The notes: a model not told the origin generated them from the sequence alone. DNA of 64,000 bases from Streptomyces akebiae (GCF_019599145.1 NZ_CP080647.1:1860001-1924000); one strand, 5' to 3'. Counted from the first letter of the stretch, positions 51,649-60,813 are shown. Program-made: numbers and translations.

Positions 51649-52182
51649 CTGTCCGATCCCGACCAGCGGATGCTGCTGCACGACGTGGCCGACCGGCTCA
51701 ACACCGTGGCCGATCAGCTTCCGCTCCCCGACCAGATCCGCCCGGATCCCGCGCTGAGCGAGATCCTGGACGATGAAGTCCGCCATCTGGCCCGCCTGCT
51801 GGGATTCCTGGCCGGGGAGAGCGCCTTCCGTCACCGGGCCGCCGCCCGCTACCCGGCCCGGACCACGGCCACGGTGCGCCGCACGACCCTCGCGCTCGCG
51901 AGCGCCGCCGAACCCACCGGGCTCGCGCTCGCCGCCCTCGGCGCCGCCATCCACCACCTCGGCCAGCTCGCCGACCTCACCCGCCAGGCCCCCGGCCCCG
52001 CCCGCGATCAGGCGGTCACCGCCGCGCACCAAGGGCTCGTAGACCGCCTCGGCGACAGCCGCATCCACCTCGCCCGCGCCGCGAAGCACCTGCGTGCCGC
52101 AGCCGACACTCGCACGGCACCGGCCGCTACCACCGTGCCCTCCGCGCCGTCGGCCACCACTACCCCATCCCGTTCCCGCTGA
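51649..52182 (+). CDS. accessory helical protein, probable CTG start
   Basis: AAGGAG (51637-51642) is six bases before CTG 51649; the TTG at 51643 touches the SD and is unlikely. About 177 residues: SDPDQRMLLHDVADRLNTVADQLPLP, LLGFLAGESAFRHRAAARYPARTTATVRRTTLALASAAEP, ALGAAIHHLGQLADLTRQAPG; tail TTTPSRSR. All-helical, no family recognised. It resembles the helical proteins at 53999 and 55863. Confidence 0.65.
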   Translation: MSDPDQRMLLHDVADRLNTVADQLPLPDQIRPDPALSEILDDEVRHLARLLGFLAGESAFRHRAAARYPARTTATVRRTTLALASAAEPTGLALAALGAAIHHLGQLADLTRQAPGPARDQAVTAAHQGLVDRLGDSRIHLARAAKHLRAAADTRTAPAATTVPSAPSATTTPSRSR

Positions 52183-52204
52183 TCCCCTCCCCCGGAGCAC
52201 CATC

Positions 52205-53266
52205 ATTTCCCCGCACAACTCCGCCCGCCGCGCCGCCCTCCTGCTCACCACGCTCGTGGCGGTCACGCTGACCGCGTCCGCCTGCACCACCTCCCACACC
52301 AGCAGTCCTGACGCCGCAGCCAAGGCCACCCGCGCTGCCTCCCCCACGCCGACCGCCGTCCCGGCGCTGACGAAGCAGGAGGCCCTCGCCCAGATCGCCC
52401 GCTACTCCAAGATCAACAATGCGGCCAACGACGCCAACAACCGCACGCTCCTCGGCACCATCGAGGACGGCCCGCTGTACGCGATGTCGGTCGCGGACTA
52501 CAAGGAGAACGAGGGCCTGCCCCAGGCCGACCGCGAGAAGTACAAGCCGTGGTCGTACAACCTCGCCTCCACGAACCTCTACATCCCGCGCTTCACCGCC
52601 GGCCAGAAGAAGTGGTTCGCCGCCGTCACCTACAACGGCAAGAAAGACAAGTACGCCCGCGTCCTGATCATGGCCGAGCAGACCAGGACGAAGCGGTGGG
52701 AGATGGTCGCGGCCGTCGACCTCGACGACAAGAAGCAGGCTCCGAAGATCGCTCTCGACGCCGACGGCTACGCCACCGCCCTCGACGCCACCTCAACGAG
52801 GAACGTCGCCGCCCCGCTCGACGTCCTGCGCGCGGCTGTCACGGACAACTTCACCAGCGGCGGCGACACCACCGGCAAGAAGGTGTTCACCTCCTCGAAG
52901 GCGTCCGCCCGGCAGATCAAGGCCCACGACTCGACCGTCCACAAGTTCGGCAGCCGCGGCACCACTGCGTTCTCCGCCGCCACCCCGGAGTTCACCGACA
53001 GCTACGCCCTCAAGACCGCCGACGGCCACGCCCTCGTCGTCTTCGCGCACACGCACACCCAGCGCGACGCCGTCGCCTACTCCGGGCTCGAGATCCTGCC
53101 GGAGAAGAAGGACCGCGCATGGCTCGGCACGGCCAACAGCCCGTCCTTCACGTACACGTTCACCTGCTCCGATGTCGCCACCGTCCCCACCACGCCGGGC
53201 AAGTCGACGCTGATCGGCTACACCTGCCGCCGCACCGATGCCCACGGTATGACCACCTCCTCGTGA
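52205..53266 (+). CDS. secreted lipoprotein-like accessory protein, possible ATT start
   Basis: Signal sequence RRAALLLTTLVAVTLTASAC with a lipobox-like end (Cys). No ATG/GTG/TTG lies at the right place: GGAG (52194-52197) is followed seven bases later by ATT 52205 (ATC 52202 is the other option), giving about 353 residues. The domain contains YSKINNAANDANNRTLLGTIEDGPLYAMSVADYKEN and KWFAAVTYNGKKDKYARVLIMAEQ, a pattern of an extracytoplasmic beta domain. Probably displayed on the outside in the mating envelope. Confidence 0.7.
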   Translation: MSPHNSARRAALLLTTLVAVTLTASACTTSHTSSPDAAAKATRAASPTPTAVPALTKQEALAQIARYSKINNAANDANNRTLLGTIEDGPLYAMSVADYKENEGLPQADREKYKPWSYNLASTNLYIPRFTAGQKKWFAAVTYNGKKDKYARVLIMAEQTRTKRWEMVAAVDLDDKKQAPKIALDADGYATALDATSTRNVAAPLDVLRAAVTDNFTSGGDTTGKKVFTSSKASARQIKAHDSTVHKFGSRGTTAFSAATPEFTDSYALKTADGHALVVFAHTHTQRDAVAYSGLEILPEKKDRAWLGTANSPSFTYTFTCSDVATVPTTPGKSTLIGYTCRRTDAHGMTTSS

Positions 53267-53306
53267 CCACGGCCCCCTCGACACCCCACCGCACGAAGAA
53301 CCGCCC

Positions 53307-54002
53307 TTGCACATAACCGAGTTCACCCACGCGCTCGCCGACCGTCTGCCCGGCTGGCAGCCCTCCCCCACCGCGGTACCCATCGCCGACGACCCTGCCA
53401 GCAACCGGATCTGGGACAGCGGCCCCTTGCCCTACGCCGCGTTCCAAACAGACGACGTCCAGCGCAGCGTCCTGACGCACCACTGGGGCCTGCAGTTGTA
53501 CGTCATGCCCCGCCCCCACCGGCCGGACCAGTACCTCGTCCTGCCGATGCTGCCCGCCAACACCAGCCACCAGCACGTTCAGGGTCTCAAAGCTCCGCGC
53601 GGCATCGCCGTCCCCTCCGATCCCATGCGGGCCGCAGCCAGGATGCACCGCCGCCTGCTGGCCGACTACCGCTTCGCGTCCCCCACCCCGATCCGGCGCA
53701 GCAGCCCCGGCCACCTCCAGGTCCACGTCACCCTCGACGCCCAGCGGCGTCCACGGATCCGCACCGGCTACATCACCGTCTTCATCGAACTGCTCGCGCA
53801 CGGCGGCTTTCTGCTCGACCCCGCCACCGGCGAATGCCACCTGCCGGACACCCTCACCCCTGAGCAGACCCGGCGTCAGCTGATCAAGAGCCTCCAGCGC
53901 CTGCGGCACCGCGACTTCCACATCACCGTGCACTCCATCGAGGGCCCGCGCTCCCACCCGCCCCTTCCACGGGGCAACCCGCGCAAGGGAAACCGCCGAT
54001 GA
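53307..54002 (+). CDS. paralogous accessory protein 2 (LPGxW family)
   Basis: A 231-residue protein from TTG 53307. Same N-terminal plan as 50834: ITEFTHALADRLPGWQPSPTA, NRIWDSGPLPYAAFQT, RSVLTHHWGLQLYVMPRPHRPDQYLVLPMLPA. Then VPSDPMRAAARMHRRLLADYR as in the sister proteins. Basic tail (NPRKGNRR). It overlaps the next gene (ATGA). Confidence 0.7.
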   Translation: MHITEFTHALADRLPGWQPSPTAVPIADDPASNRIWDSGPLPYAAFQTDDVQRSVLTHHWGLQLYVMPRPHRPDQYLVLPMLPANTSHQHVQGLKAPRGIAVPSDPMRAAARMHRRLLADYRFASPTPIRRSSPGHLQVHVTLDAQRRPRIRTGYITVFIELLAHGGFLLDPATGECHLPDTLTPEQTRRQLIKSLQRLRHRDFHITVHSIEGPRSHPPLPRGNPRKGNRR

Positions 54003-54544
54003 GCCAGAGCCACGACGCCTTCGTCCACGCCCGCCTGACCACCTGGCGGCGCCGCATCAACGAGACCGCCGTCGGCCTGCTCCCGCCGCAGACCGGCAGC
54101 GCACAGGCTGCACTCGTACCCGTACTGGACCAGCTGGTCGCCGTGTACAACCTGTCCTCCGGCCTCGTCGCCGATCTGCGGCAGTCCACCGACAGCTCCC
54201 TCGCAGAGACCGACGCGGGACGTAAGTACCTGACCCAGCTAGCCACCGCCCTCGCGCACAGCAACCGCGCGGCCACCCACCTGAGCACAACGGTGATCGG
54301 TCTCGCCGACACCCACCGGCTCACTCCTCGCCCCGGCACCGCCACCCCGGTTGAGAGCCAGCTGAGCATCACTCTCGGCCATGCCGCCGCGCTGCGCAGC
54401 CTCCAGCGTGCTCTCGAAGCCGTCACCAACACGCTCGCTGAGGCTCAACCCGGTTCGGCGTCTTCCCTGATGCCGACTGTCAGCGAGCAGCACCGCCGGG
54501 CAGCCGACGCCGGTGGCGCCCATCCCGCACGCCGCCGCCCCTGA
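53999..54544 (+). CDS. accessory helical protein
   Basis: A 181-residue protein; ATG overlaps the previous stop. Helices: DAFVHARLTTWRRRINETAVGLL, VPVLDQLVAVYNLSSGLVADLRQST, YLTQLATALAHSNRAATHLSTTVIGLADTHRL, LGHAAALRSLQRALEAVTNTLAEAQ. Tail AHPARRRP. Coiled, family unknown. Confidence 0.65.
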   Translation: MSQSHDAFVHARLTTWRRRINETAVGLLPPQTGSAQAALVPVLDQLVAVYNLSSGLVADLRQSTDSSLAETDAGRKYLTQLATALAHSNRAATHLSTTVIGLADTHRLTPRPGTATPVESQLSITLGHAAALRSLQRALEAVTNTLAEAQPGSASSLMPTVSEQHRRAADAGGAHPARRRP

Positions 54545-54549
54545 AGCGC

Positions 54550-55179
54550 ATGCGTCAACCACCCATCATCCGCACGTTCTTGGAGAACTCCCTGGCCACC
54601 CGTTCCTTCATCGCCCGCCCCACCGACACCGGATATGCCGGCGTCTACGTCCACTGGGACGGCTACCCCAGCCACCACCTCCCGCTGCTGCTCGGCGCCC
54701 ACCAGTACCGTTTCGACGGTGACCTCGACGCCCTGTGCCGACACCTGATCGACGAGGCACCCGAGGGCTGGTCCCAGCTGGGCACCGACCTCCTCGACGG
54801 CGCCCCCGAACCCCTGCGCGCCGAACTCGTCGGCAGCGACGAACACCCCAGCAGGAAGCACGACAACGTCCATGTCATCACCGTCGGCGCAGCCGAGCCC
54901 GAGCCGTGGACCATCACCGAGAAGTCCCACGGGGGCCTGGACTGGGGGTACGTCCTGCACCCACAGCACGGCATTGAGGTCATCTCCCTCCACGCGGAAG
55001 ACCGCGGCCCCCTCGTGGCCTGGGCCACCGACCCCCGGGCCCGGTTCAGCAACGGCACCTACCGCTGGCGCCCGGGCCACCCGATCCCGGCCACCCTGCC
55101 ACCTCGGGCGACCGGCCCCAGCACACCAGCCACAGCTCCAGCGCCGACCGCCACACCTCGTACCGCGCCCCGCCGCTGA
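54550..55179 (+). CDS. accessory hypothetical protein
   Basis: A 209-residue protein, ATG 54550. Folded core GYAGVYVHWDGYPSHHLPLLLGAHQYRFDGDLDALCRHLIDEAPEGWSQLG, later VHVITVGAAEPEPWTITEKSHGGLDWGYVLHPQHGIEVI. Thr/Pro/Ala tail with basic end (TAPRR). I have seen this type only as hypothetical in Streptomyces mobile regions. Confidence 0.65.
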   Translation: MRQPPIIRTFLENSLATRSFIARPTDTGYAGVYVHWDGYPSHHLPLLLGAHQYRFDGDLDALCRHLIDEAPEGWSQLGTDLLDGAPEPLRAELVGSDEHPSRKHDNVHVITVGAAEPEPWTITEKSHGGLDWGYVLHPQHGIEVISLHAEDRGPLVAWATDPRARFSNGTYRWRPGHPIPATLPPRATGPSTPATAPAPTATPRTAPRR

Positions 55180-55212
55180 CCCCTTCTCGTCCCCTCTGCC
55201 GCGGAGAACCTC

Positions 55213-55863
55213 CTGCACTCCCCCACCGCCAAGATCACAGTCGTCATCGCCACCCAGCTACGCCCCGACAGGCTCGACCACCTGACGGCCATGTACGAGA
55301 GCCTCACCCGGCAGAGCGTGCCCTGGGAGGCTGTGATCGCGCTCGACGGCGCCGACCGCACACGCCTGCCGACGCCCCTCGCCGGTGACTCGCGCGTGTG
55401 CATCCTCGCGCTGCCCCGGCAGGTTGGCGCGGCCTGCGCCCGTAACCTCGCCCTGGGCTGCGTGCGCACCGAGTTCGTCAACTGGGCGGACGACGATGAC
55501 GAGTTCACCGACGATGCCATGGCCGTACGGTTGCGCACCCTGGAGATGACCGGCCTGGGCTGGTGTGCGGGATACAGCGAGGACCTGCACCCCGACGGTT
55601 CGGCCTCTCTGTGGCGGTGCCCGACACCGCCCGGCCGGCACGAGGCCGGAGACGTGTGGACCTACTGGACGAGGCCCGAGGACACCATCCCGATCGGGCC
55701 GACCACGATCCTGGCGCGTACCGATCTCGTACGCGCAGCCCCGATGGGCGGACTCGTCCAGGGCGAGGACTACATGGCGGCGATCGGCGTCACCTGTCTC
55801 GCGCCGAGCCTGCGAGCCACTCTCTCCGGCCGGGAAACGAGCGATGCAGCCGGGGTGGTCTGA
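55213..55863 (+). CDS. family 2 glycosyltransferase-like protein with CTG start
   Basis: GGAG is six bases before CTG 55213; the first ATG (55291) would remove the first strand of the fold. The protein (216 residues) reads KITVVIATQLRPDRLDHLTAMYESL, then VIALDGADRTR, VGAACARNLALGCVRTEFVNWADDDDEFTDDAM: the GT-A nucleotide-sugar fold with the acidic DxD-like run DDDDE. An unexpected enzyme inside a conjugation operon; it could modify a surface polymer or protein of donor or recipient. Acceptor unknown. Confidence 0.8.
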   Translation: MHSPTAKITVVIATQLRPDRLDHLTAMYESLTRQSVPWEAVIALDGADRTRLPTPLAGDSRVCILALPRQVGAACARNLALGCVRTEFVNWADDDDEFTDDAMAVRLRTLEMTGLGWCAGYSEDLHPDGSASLWRCPTPPGRHEAGDVWTYWTRPEDTIPIGPTTILARTDLVRAAPMGGLVQGEDYMAAIGVTCLAPSLRATLSGRETSDAAGVV

Positions 55864-56390
55864 TGTCCTCCTCCGTCACCCCGGCCACGCTCGATTACCT
55901 GGCTCAGCGTCTGGACGAGCTGGCAGCCCAATTCCCCACCAGCCCGGACGCTGTCGACCTGGTCACGCTTACCGACGACATCGGCACGCTGGGCCACCAC
56001 CTGCAGCACGCCATCGAACGCGCGCAGGAACGGTTCACCGCGCCGGAGACGGTCTATCCGCCCGAACGTGTCGCCCTGGTCCGGCTCGCCAGGGCCGCCG
56101 CCGGTATCGCGCGAGCTCTGGACACACTCGCCGAGGCCCTGACCTATGCCACGACCGGCTTCCAGCGCGAGGCCGTGGAGGACCTCGCCCACTCGCCTCT
56201 GCGCAACGACTCCGAGGTCCTGCGGATCATGACGGCCGAGAAATACGTAGCGGCCCGCGCCCGCCTGCGCCACACCGCAGCTGCCCTGCGCACGGCATCC
56301 ACACCGGCTGGGTCATCCACGCCACGAACGACCGGGCTACAGACCCAGCCTGCTGCTGCCCCGCAGCCACGGCAGCCGAACCGCCACTGA
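55863..56390 (+). CDS. accessory helical protein
   Basis: A 175-residue protein; ATG 55863 overlaps the glycosyltransferase stop. Helices: TLDYLAQRLDELAAQFPTSPDAVDLVTLTDDIGTLGHHLQHAIERAQERF, RVALVRLARAAAGIARALDTLAEALTYATTGFQREAVEDL. Tail QPRQPNRH. Similar in style to 51649 and 53999. Confidence 0.65.
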   Translation: MSSSVTPATLDYLAQRLDELAAQFPTSPDAVDLVTLTDDIGTLGHHLQHAIERAQERFTAPETVYPPERVALVRLARAAAGIARALDTLAEALTYATTGFQREAVEDLAHSPLRNDSEVLRIMTAEKYVAARARLRHTAAALRTASTPAGSSTPRTTGLQTQPAAAPQPRQPNRH

Positions 56391-56411
56391 GCCTGTCGAA
56401 GGACCCCCGAG

Positions 56412-57587
56412 ATGCCCCCGAACCCTCCTGCCGAGATCCGGCTTGCCTACAGCCGTGCCGCCGGCCTGGTCGCCATCGCCCACGGCGAGCAGTACCGGTG
56501 GACCCACACCGCCCTGGAACAGGCCGGATTCACCAAACGAGACGACGGAAGCTACAGCACGCCCGGCCCCGACGTCCGCGCTGCCGCCGCGAAGCTGCTG
56601 CCCCTCGCCCACCGCCACCACGCCACCGTGGACGTCAGCCCCCGTCCGTTCCTCGGCGACATCGCCGACCGAATCGCCGCGCGGCTGCCCGGGACGTGGA
56701 CCGCGCAGGTCGAGATCTACGCCCATCCCGTCTGGCAGGACGATCTGCTGCCCTGGCTGTGGGACCGCGGTGAACTCGTTCGGGCCGTGGAGGACCAGCG
56801 GGTGCCATACGCGGCGACGCTCACCAGTGACACCGGCGTCGAACTGCTGCTCGCGGAACGGGGCGAGGATCCCCAACTCGGCTATCTGGTCGGGGCGCTC
56901 GCCTCCCCCCAGGAGTTCAACGACAGCTACGACAACCCCTACGCACCGACCAGCATCGTGCTCCCCTCCCAGCCGGACCTGGCGGTCGAGGCCATCACGG
57001 ATGCGTTCCTGCCTGCCTACCACCGGGCCCTGCACGCACGGCGTCTGGACGCCGTGATCACGGCACTTGACGAACTGCGCGCCGAGTACGACGAGGTGAC
57101 GGCGATCTGGGTATCCGGCCGCTCCAGCGACGACACCCTCCTCGACGGCCACGGACTGAGGGAGGCGAACAGGACCTTCGCCGAGCGCGCCTGGCGCACC
57201 TTCCGTCCCGTCCTGACTCACGCGCCTGGCCTGCTGCAACAGTGCGGTGCCGCGGCCACCGGCCGTTCTACCGACGCCGACATCGTGGTCCAGCTGAGCG
57301 AGGCTCTCGCGTCCAGCCAGGCGGCACTTGATGTCTGGCGGCACAGCCAGAACCCCGCCTCCGTCCAGCCTTCCGCCCGCCTCCTGCCGCCGACCGAGGT
57401 ACGCACCCGGCTCGGGCTTGAGGCCGTGCCAGCCATCGAGACCTGGCTCGCCCAACGCGACGCGTTCGTGCGCATCGCCCGCTCGGCCGAGCCCAGCGGC
57501 CCCGCCCGGCCGCCCGTCGGCGGGAGCGTTCCCTGCGCCCAGCCCGCCGTACCACGCCCCTCACATCCACCAGCCCCTCGCCACTGA
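56412..57587 (+). CDS. paralogous accessory protein 3 (LPGxW family, extended)
   Basis: A 391-residue protein, ATG 56412. Residues 1-75 form an extra N-terminal part (IRLAYSRAAGLVAIAHGEQYRWTHTALEQAGF). Then the shared module: FLGDIADRIAARLPGTWTAQVEIYAHPVW, LPWLWDRGELVRAVEDQRVPYAATLTSDTGVELLLAERG. A helical C-terminal half and basic tail (HPPAPRH) follow. Largest member of the family in this window. Confidence 0.7.
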   Translation: MPPNPPAEIRLAYSRAAGLVAIAHGEQYRWTHTALEQAGFTKRDDGSYSTPGPDVRAAAAKLLPLAHRHHATVDVSPRPFLGDIADRIAARLPGTWTAQVEIYAHPVWQDDLLPWLWDRGELVRAVEDQRVPYAATLTSDTGVELLLAERGEDPQLGYLVGALASPQEFNDSYDNPYAPTSIVLPSQPDLAVEAITDAFLPAYHRALHARRLDAVITALDELRAEYDEVTAIWVSGRSSDDTLLDGHGLREANRTFAERAWRTFRPVLTHAPGLLQQCGAAATGRSTDADIVVQLSEALASSQAALDVWRHSQNPASVQPSARLLPPTEVRTRLGLEAVPAIETWLAQRDAFVRIARSAEPSGPARPPVGGSVPCAQPAVPRPSHPPAPRH

Positions 57588-57607
57588 CCAGCAGAAAGGA
57601 TCCCTCT

Positions 57608-58036
57608 CTGTCCGACCACTTCCGCTTCCGCCACCATCCCGAACACGGCTTCGTCGCCACCGCCGCTCCGAGCTTCACGCCCCACCTGGCCGAATGGTTG
57701 CTCGTCCGCGAGCAGTTCGAGCCCGTCCCCTTCTCGCCGGGCCTGTACCGGCTCACCGAGCCCAACCGCGACGGGCTGCGCCGCACCCGCCAAGCCGTCC
57801 ACGACCTGCGCAACCTCGGCTACCGCGTGCGGGACGACAGCGCACTCGATCCCGCCCACGCATCAGCTCCACCCCGGCCGACGGCCAGCAACGACCTGGC
57901 CGAACGGCGCTCCCGCATCGCACGGGCCGCCGCCGTACGCCCCTCCCGGATCACAGCCCTGGCCAACGCCGCACCGTCGGCGCCGCCGGCCGCCGCCGGT
58001 AAAGCCCCGGCTGCCGGTCAAGGACGGAGCCGGTGA
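57608..58036 (+). CDS. accessory protein with CTG start
   Basis: AAGGA (57596-57600) is seven bases before CTG 57608. The 142-residue product starts SDHFRFRHHPEHGFVATAAPSFTPHLAEWLLVREQFEPVPFSPGLYRLTEPNRDGLRRTRQAVHDLRNLGY, a compact alpha/beta domain that would lose its first half with the TTG at 57698. Basic tail (AAGQGRSR). Overlaps the next gene (GTGA). Confidence 0.7.
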   Translation: MSDHFRFRHHPEHGFVATAAPSFTPHLAEWLLVREQFEPVPFSPGLYRLTEPNRDGLRRTRQAVHDLRNLGYRVRDDSALDPAHASAPPRPTASNDLAERRSRIARAAAVRPSRITALANAAPSAPPAAAGKAPAAGQGRSR

Positions 58037-58389
58037 ACCTGACCAGCGAGCCGATCCGCATCACCCGCGGCGAAGGCGGCGAGGTCGAAGTCGAAGGACT
58101 GTACGACGAGTTCGCCGCACGCATCCTGGCCCGCGCCGGATTCATGACTTTTCCGACGCTGCGCGGGCAGTGGGTCCGGCTGCCCTTCGACCTCGGCCGC
58201 GCCTGGGAGAACGAACACGCCAGCTGGGCGGCCGACATGCTCACCGCCGCCCGCTACCACGTCGACCTCGACACGGACCTGCGACCCGGCCCGCCCGACG
58301 GATCCGCGCCGCCGACGACCCGCCGTACGAAGGCCGCGATGACCGCCCAGCCCGCACCGCCCGGTAGTACCCGGCGCCCTCGCCGCTGA
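58033..58389 (+). CDS. accessory hypothetical protein
   Basis: A 118-residue protein, GTG 58033 overlapping the previous stop. Core: IRITRGEGGEVEVEGLYDEFAARILARAGFMTFPTLRGQWVRLPFDLGRAWENEHASWAADMLTAARY. Pro/Arg tail (STRRPRR). Family unknown; coupled with 57608, so the two may work together. Confidence 0.65.
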   Translation: MNLTSEPIRITRGEGGEVEVEGLYDEFAARILARAGFMTFPTLRGQWVRLPFDLGRAWENEHASWAADMLTAARYHVDLDTDLRPGPPDGSAPPTTRRTKAAMTAQPAPPGSTRRPRR

Positions 58390-58393
58390 TCCC

Positions 58394-59633
58394 TTGAATG
58401 GAAACACGTCTCCTCAATTGACCACGACTGATCATGCGGCGGGCCAGGCCCCGGCCGCCGCCTCGACTTCCTATCGCGCTGTGCTGGGCAGCCGGCATGT
58501 CGCCCGGCTGCTCGGCGGCACTCTCATCGGACGCATGCCCAACGGCATGGCGCCCGTGGCCATCGTGCTCCTGATCACCTCCCAAGGTGCCTCCCTTGCC
58601 TCAGCCGGACTGCTGAGCGCCCTGTACGGGCTGGCTGGCGCACTCTCCCAGCCGGTCAAAGGCCGCCTGATGGACCGCCATGGCCAGATGCCGGTGTCCG
58701 CACCCGGCGCAGTCATCAACTCCGGCTGTCTGCTGCTCCTGCTGGTCGGAGACGATCCGACCCTCGCGCTAGCCGCGGTCGTGCCCGCGGGCCTGTCCTC
58801 CCCTCCCCTGGAGGGGAGGACTGCGGGCCCTGTGGCCCACCGTCCTGCCCGACCCTGGCCGGCGCCGGGTCGCCCTCGCGCTCGACACCGGCTCCCAGGG
58901 CCTGCTCTACATCGCCGGCCCGCTCCTGGTCGCCGCGCTCGCCACCGCCTACGGTCCCCGCGCCGCGATCCTCGCGACCGTCGTGCTCGGCCTTGTGGGC
59001 ACGACCGTGGTGCTCACCGCGCCCCCGTCCCGCACCTGGCGCCCGCAGCACACCGCTGGCTCCGCCGCGGCCGGGCTGCACAGCACGCCCCTGTCGCTGG
59101 TCTTCCTGGCTCATGCCGGCTTCGGGATCGCCCTCGGCGCGATGAACGTCTGGGCGGTGGCCATGGCCGAACTGCACGAGGTGGAACTGCTGTCCGGACT
59201 GATCCCAGCCGCCTTCGCCACCGGCAGCTTCCTCGGCGGACTCCTCTACGCCCGCCGAGCCTGGCCGGGCTCGCCCATCGTCCAGCTGCTGTCGGGCGCG
59301 GCCGGATTCTGCGCCGGGTGGTTGCCGCTGCTCGCCCTTCCCGGCCCTCACATGGCCACCGTCGTGGTCACCGTGCCGGGCGTGTTCCTCACTGTGGTGA
59401 TCGCCTGCGGCTTCACGACCGCGGACGCCCTCGTGCCAACTCAGCGGAGAACCGAAGCGTACGCCTGGCTGATCGCCTCGGTCGGCGTCGGCCAGGCCGC
59501 CGGCACCGCCCTGGCCGGGGCCCTCGCCACCCACCGCCTCACAGCCGCGGCCCTGCCCGCGGCCGGAGCCGCCCTCGCCCTGACGGTCCTCGCCGCAGCC
59601 CGCCACCGCATCACCGCCCGTGGTGGCCACTGA
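58394..59633 (+). pseudogene. MFS transporter split by a +1 frameshift
   Basis: TTG 58394 (or TTG 58418) starts an MFS protein: YRAVLGSRHVARLLGGTLIGRMPNGMAPVAIVLLI, SALYGLAGALSQPVKGRLMDRHGQ (motif A). At 58811-58817 the frame breaks: GLRALWPTVLPDPGRRRVALALDTGSQGLLYIAGPLL and all later helices to ARHRITARGGH lie in another frame. One extra base in CTGGAGGGGAGGACTG explains it. The break falls in an 8-bp palindrome (CCTCCCCT/AGGGGAGG), so a sequencing artefact is possible. Confidence 0.75.
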
Positions 59634-59751
59634 ACCCACCGCCGTCGTCCCACCCGTCTGTTTTCCACCCCAGCAACAGCGGCACGACCCGCGGGCCCCC
59701 GAATGGGGCTATTGCCGCTGGTCCGAGTCCGACACGCCCACCTCCCCGTGG

Positions 59752-60246
59752 ATGTCGCCGCCGCCCCGCTTCCCATCCCTCACCTCTGAAAGGCCCTTCC
59801 GCCTTGGCCCACCCGTCTTCGTCCGTCTGGGAAACCGCATCGAGGACTGTGCGGTCTGCACCTCACCCGACCGCGACGAGCCAGCCCTGCTGCGCTGCGC
59901 CGTCCTCACGGTCTTGCAACACGGCGTCTTCATGGTCGAGGACGACATCCCGTTGGCCGAGATCCTCAGCGACGGCGGCCACTACCTGCGCGGCCTGGCT
60001 TCGTCCCTGGGCGGCGACGAGACCACCCCGGTGCCCAAGACCGAGCACTGGCCCTGGGTCGACGCCGAACTGCGCCTGCCCGTAGCCCGCGCCGCAGGTC
60101 TGGACGCCGTCAGCACCCTCGACACCCGTATCGACGGCGTCCTGGCCACCGCTGCCCGCAGGACCCCGCGGCGCCAGGCGGACCTCCTCGAACGCGCCGC
60201 CGAGCAGTTCGCCCAACAACACGCACCAGCCTCCCGCACCCCCTGA
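59752..60246 (+). CDS. accessory hypothetical protein
   Basis: About 164 residues from ATG 59752; the start is uncertain (GTG 59620 would overlap the MFS end; a GAAAGG SD near 59787 has no standard start after it). The conserved-looking part is VFVRLGNRIEDCAVCTSPDRDEPALLRCAVLTVLQHGVFMVEDDIPLAEILSDGGHYLRGLASSL, then LDAVSTLDTRIDGVLATAARRTP. One CxxC pair. Function unknown. Confidence 0.6.
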   Translation: MSPPPRFPSLTSERPFRLGPPVFVRLGNRIEDCAVCTSPDRDEPALLRCAVLTVLQHGVFMVEDDIPLAEILSDGGHYLRGLASSLGGDETTPVPKTEHWPWVDAELRLPVARAAGLDAVSTLDTRIDGVLATAARRTPRRQADLLERAAEQFAQQHAPASRTP

Positions 60247-60293
60247 CCCCGCCGGCGCCCGCGCCGCCCCCACACAAAGGAGAATCCCCGCCC

Positions 60294-60791
60294 ATGGCCG
60301 TCCAGAAGATCTGGAGCGTTGTCCACGCCTGTGGACACGAGATCACGCATGACCTGTCTGACCGTCCCGCCGACCGGCGCGCCGGATTCGCCCGCTGGCT
60401 CACCGAACGCGACTGCACCGAATGCTGGAAGGCCGCCCGCGACGGCGACAGCGCCGGAAAGGAGGAGTGGCTGGCCGCCAAGCGAATCGAAGAACAGCAG
60501 GCCGCTACCGTGTGGGCCGAGCAGTTCGAGATGCCGCCGCTGGAGGGCACCGAACGCGCCCAAGGCTGGGGCGAGCGCTCCCGCCATCAGTTGGTCACCC
60601 GCGCATACGCCGCCCTGGTCACCGAGGGCACCTGGGACGAGACCGACTGGACCGTCCTGGAGGAGAAGGTCCGCACCGTCACCCGGGCCGGATGGTGGAT
60701 CGACCAGCGCGATGCCGAGGGCACCGATCTGCCCGAACTCCTCGACGCCGCAACCGAGAACGACCGCGGCACCGAGAACCCGTACCGGTAG
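60294..60791 (+). CDS. accessory protein with Cys/His motif
   Basis: A 165-residue protein; ATG 60294 follows AAAGGAG. N-terminus KIWSVVHACGHEITHDLSDRPADRRAGFARWLTERDCTECWKAARDGD has C-x-H and CTEC ligands for one zinc. The rest is helical, with FEMPPLEGTERAQGWGERSRHQLVTRAYAAL. Family known to me only as hypothetical. Confidence 0.7.
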   Translation: MAVQKIWSVVHACGHEITHDLSDRPADRRAGFARWLTERDCTECWKAARDGDSAGKEEWLAAKRIEEQQAATVWAEQFEMPPLEGTERAQGWGERSRHQLVTRAYAALVTEGTWDETDWTVLEEKVRTVTRAGWWIDQRDAEGTDLPELLDAATENDRGTENPYR

Positions 60792-60813
60792 CCGACCAGC
60801 GGTTATACCCGAC

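Noticed and set aside
59620..59751. Upstream start of the accessory gene at GTG 59620
   Set aside because: The added residues look non-coding and overlap the MFS end; ATG 59752 is preferred though not certain.
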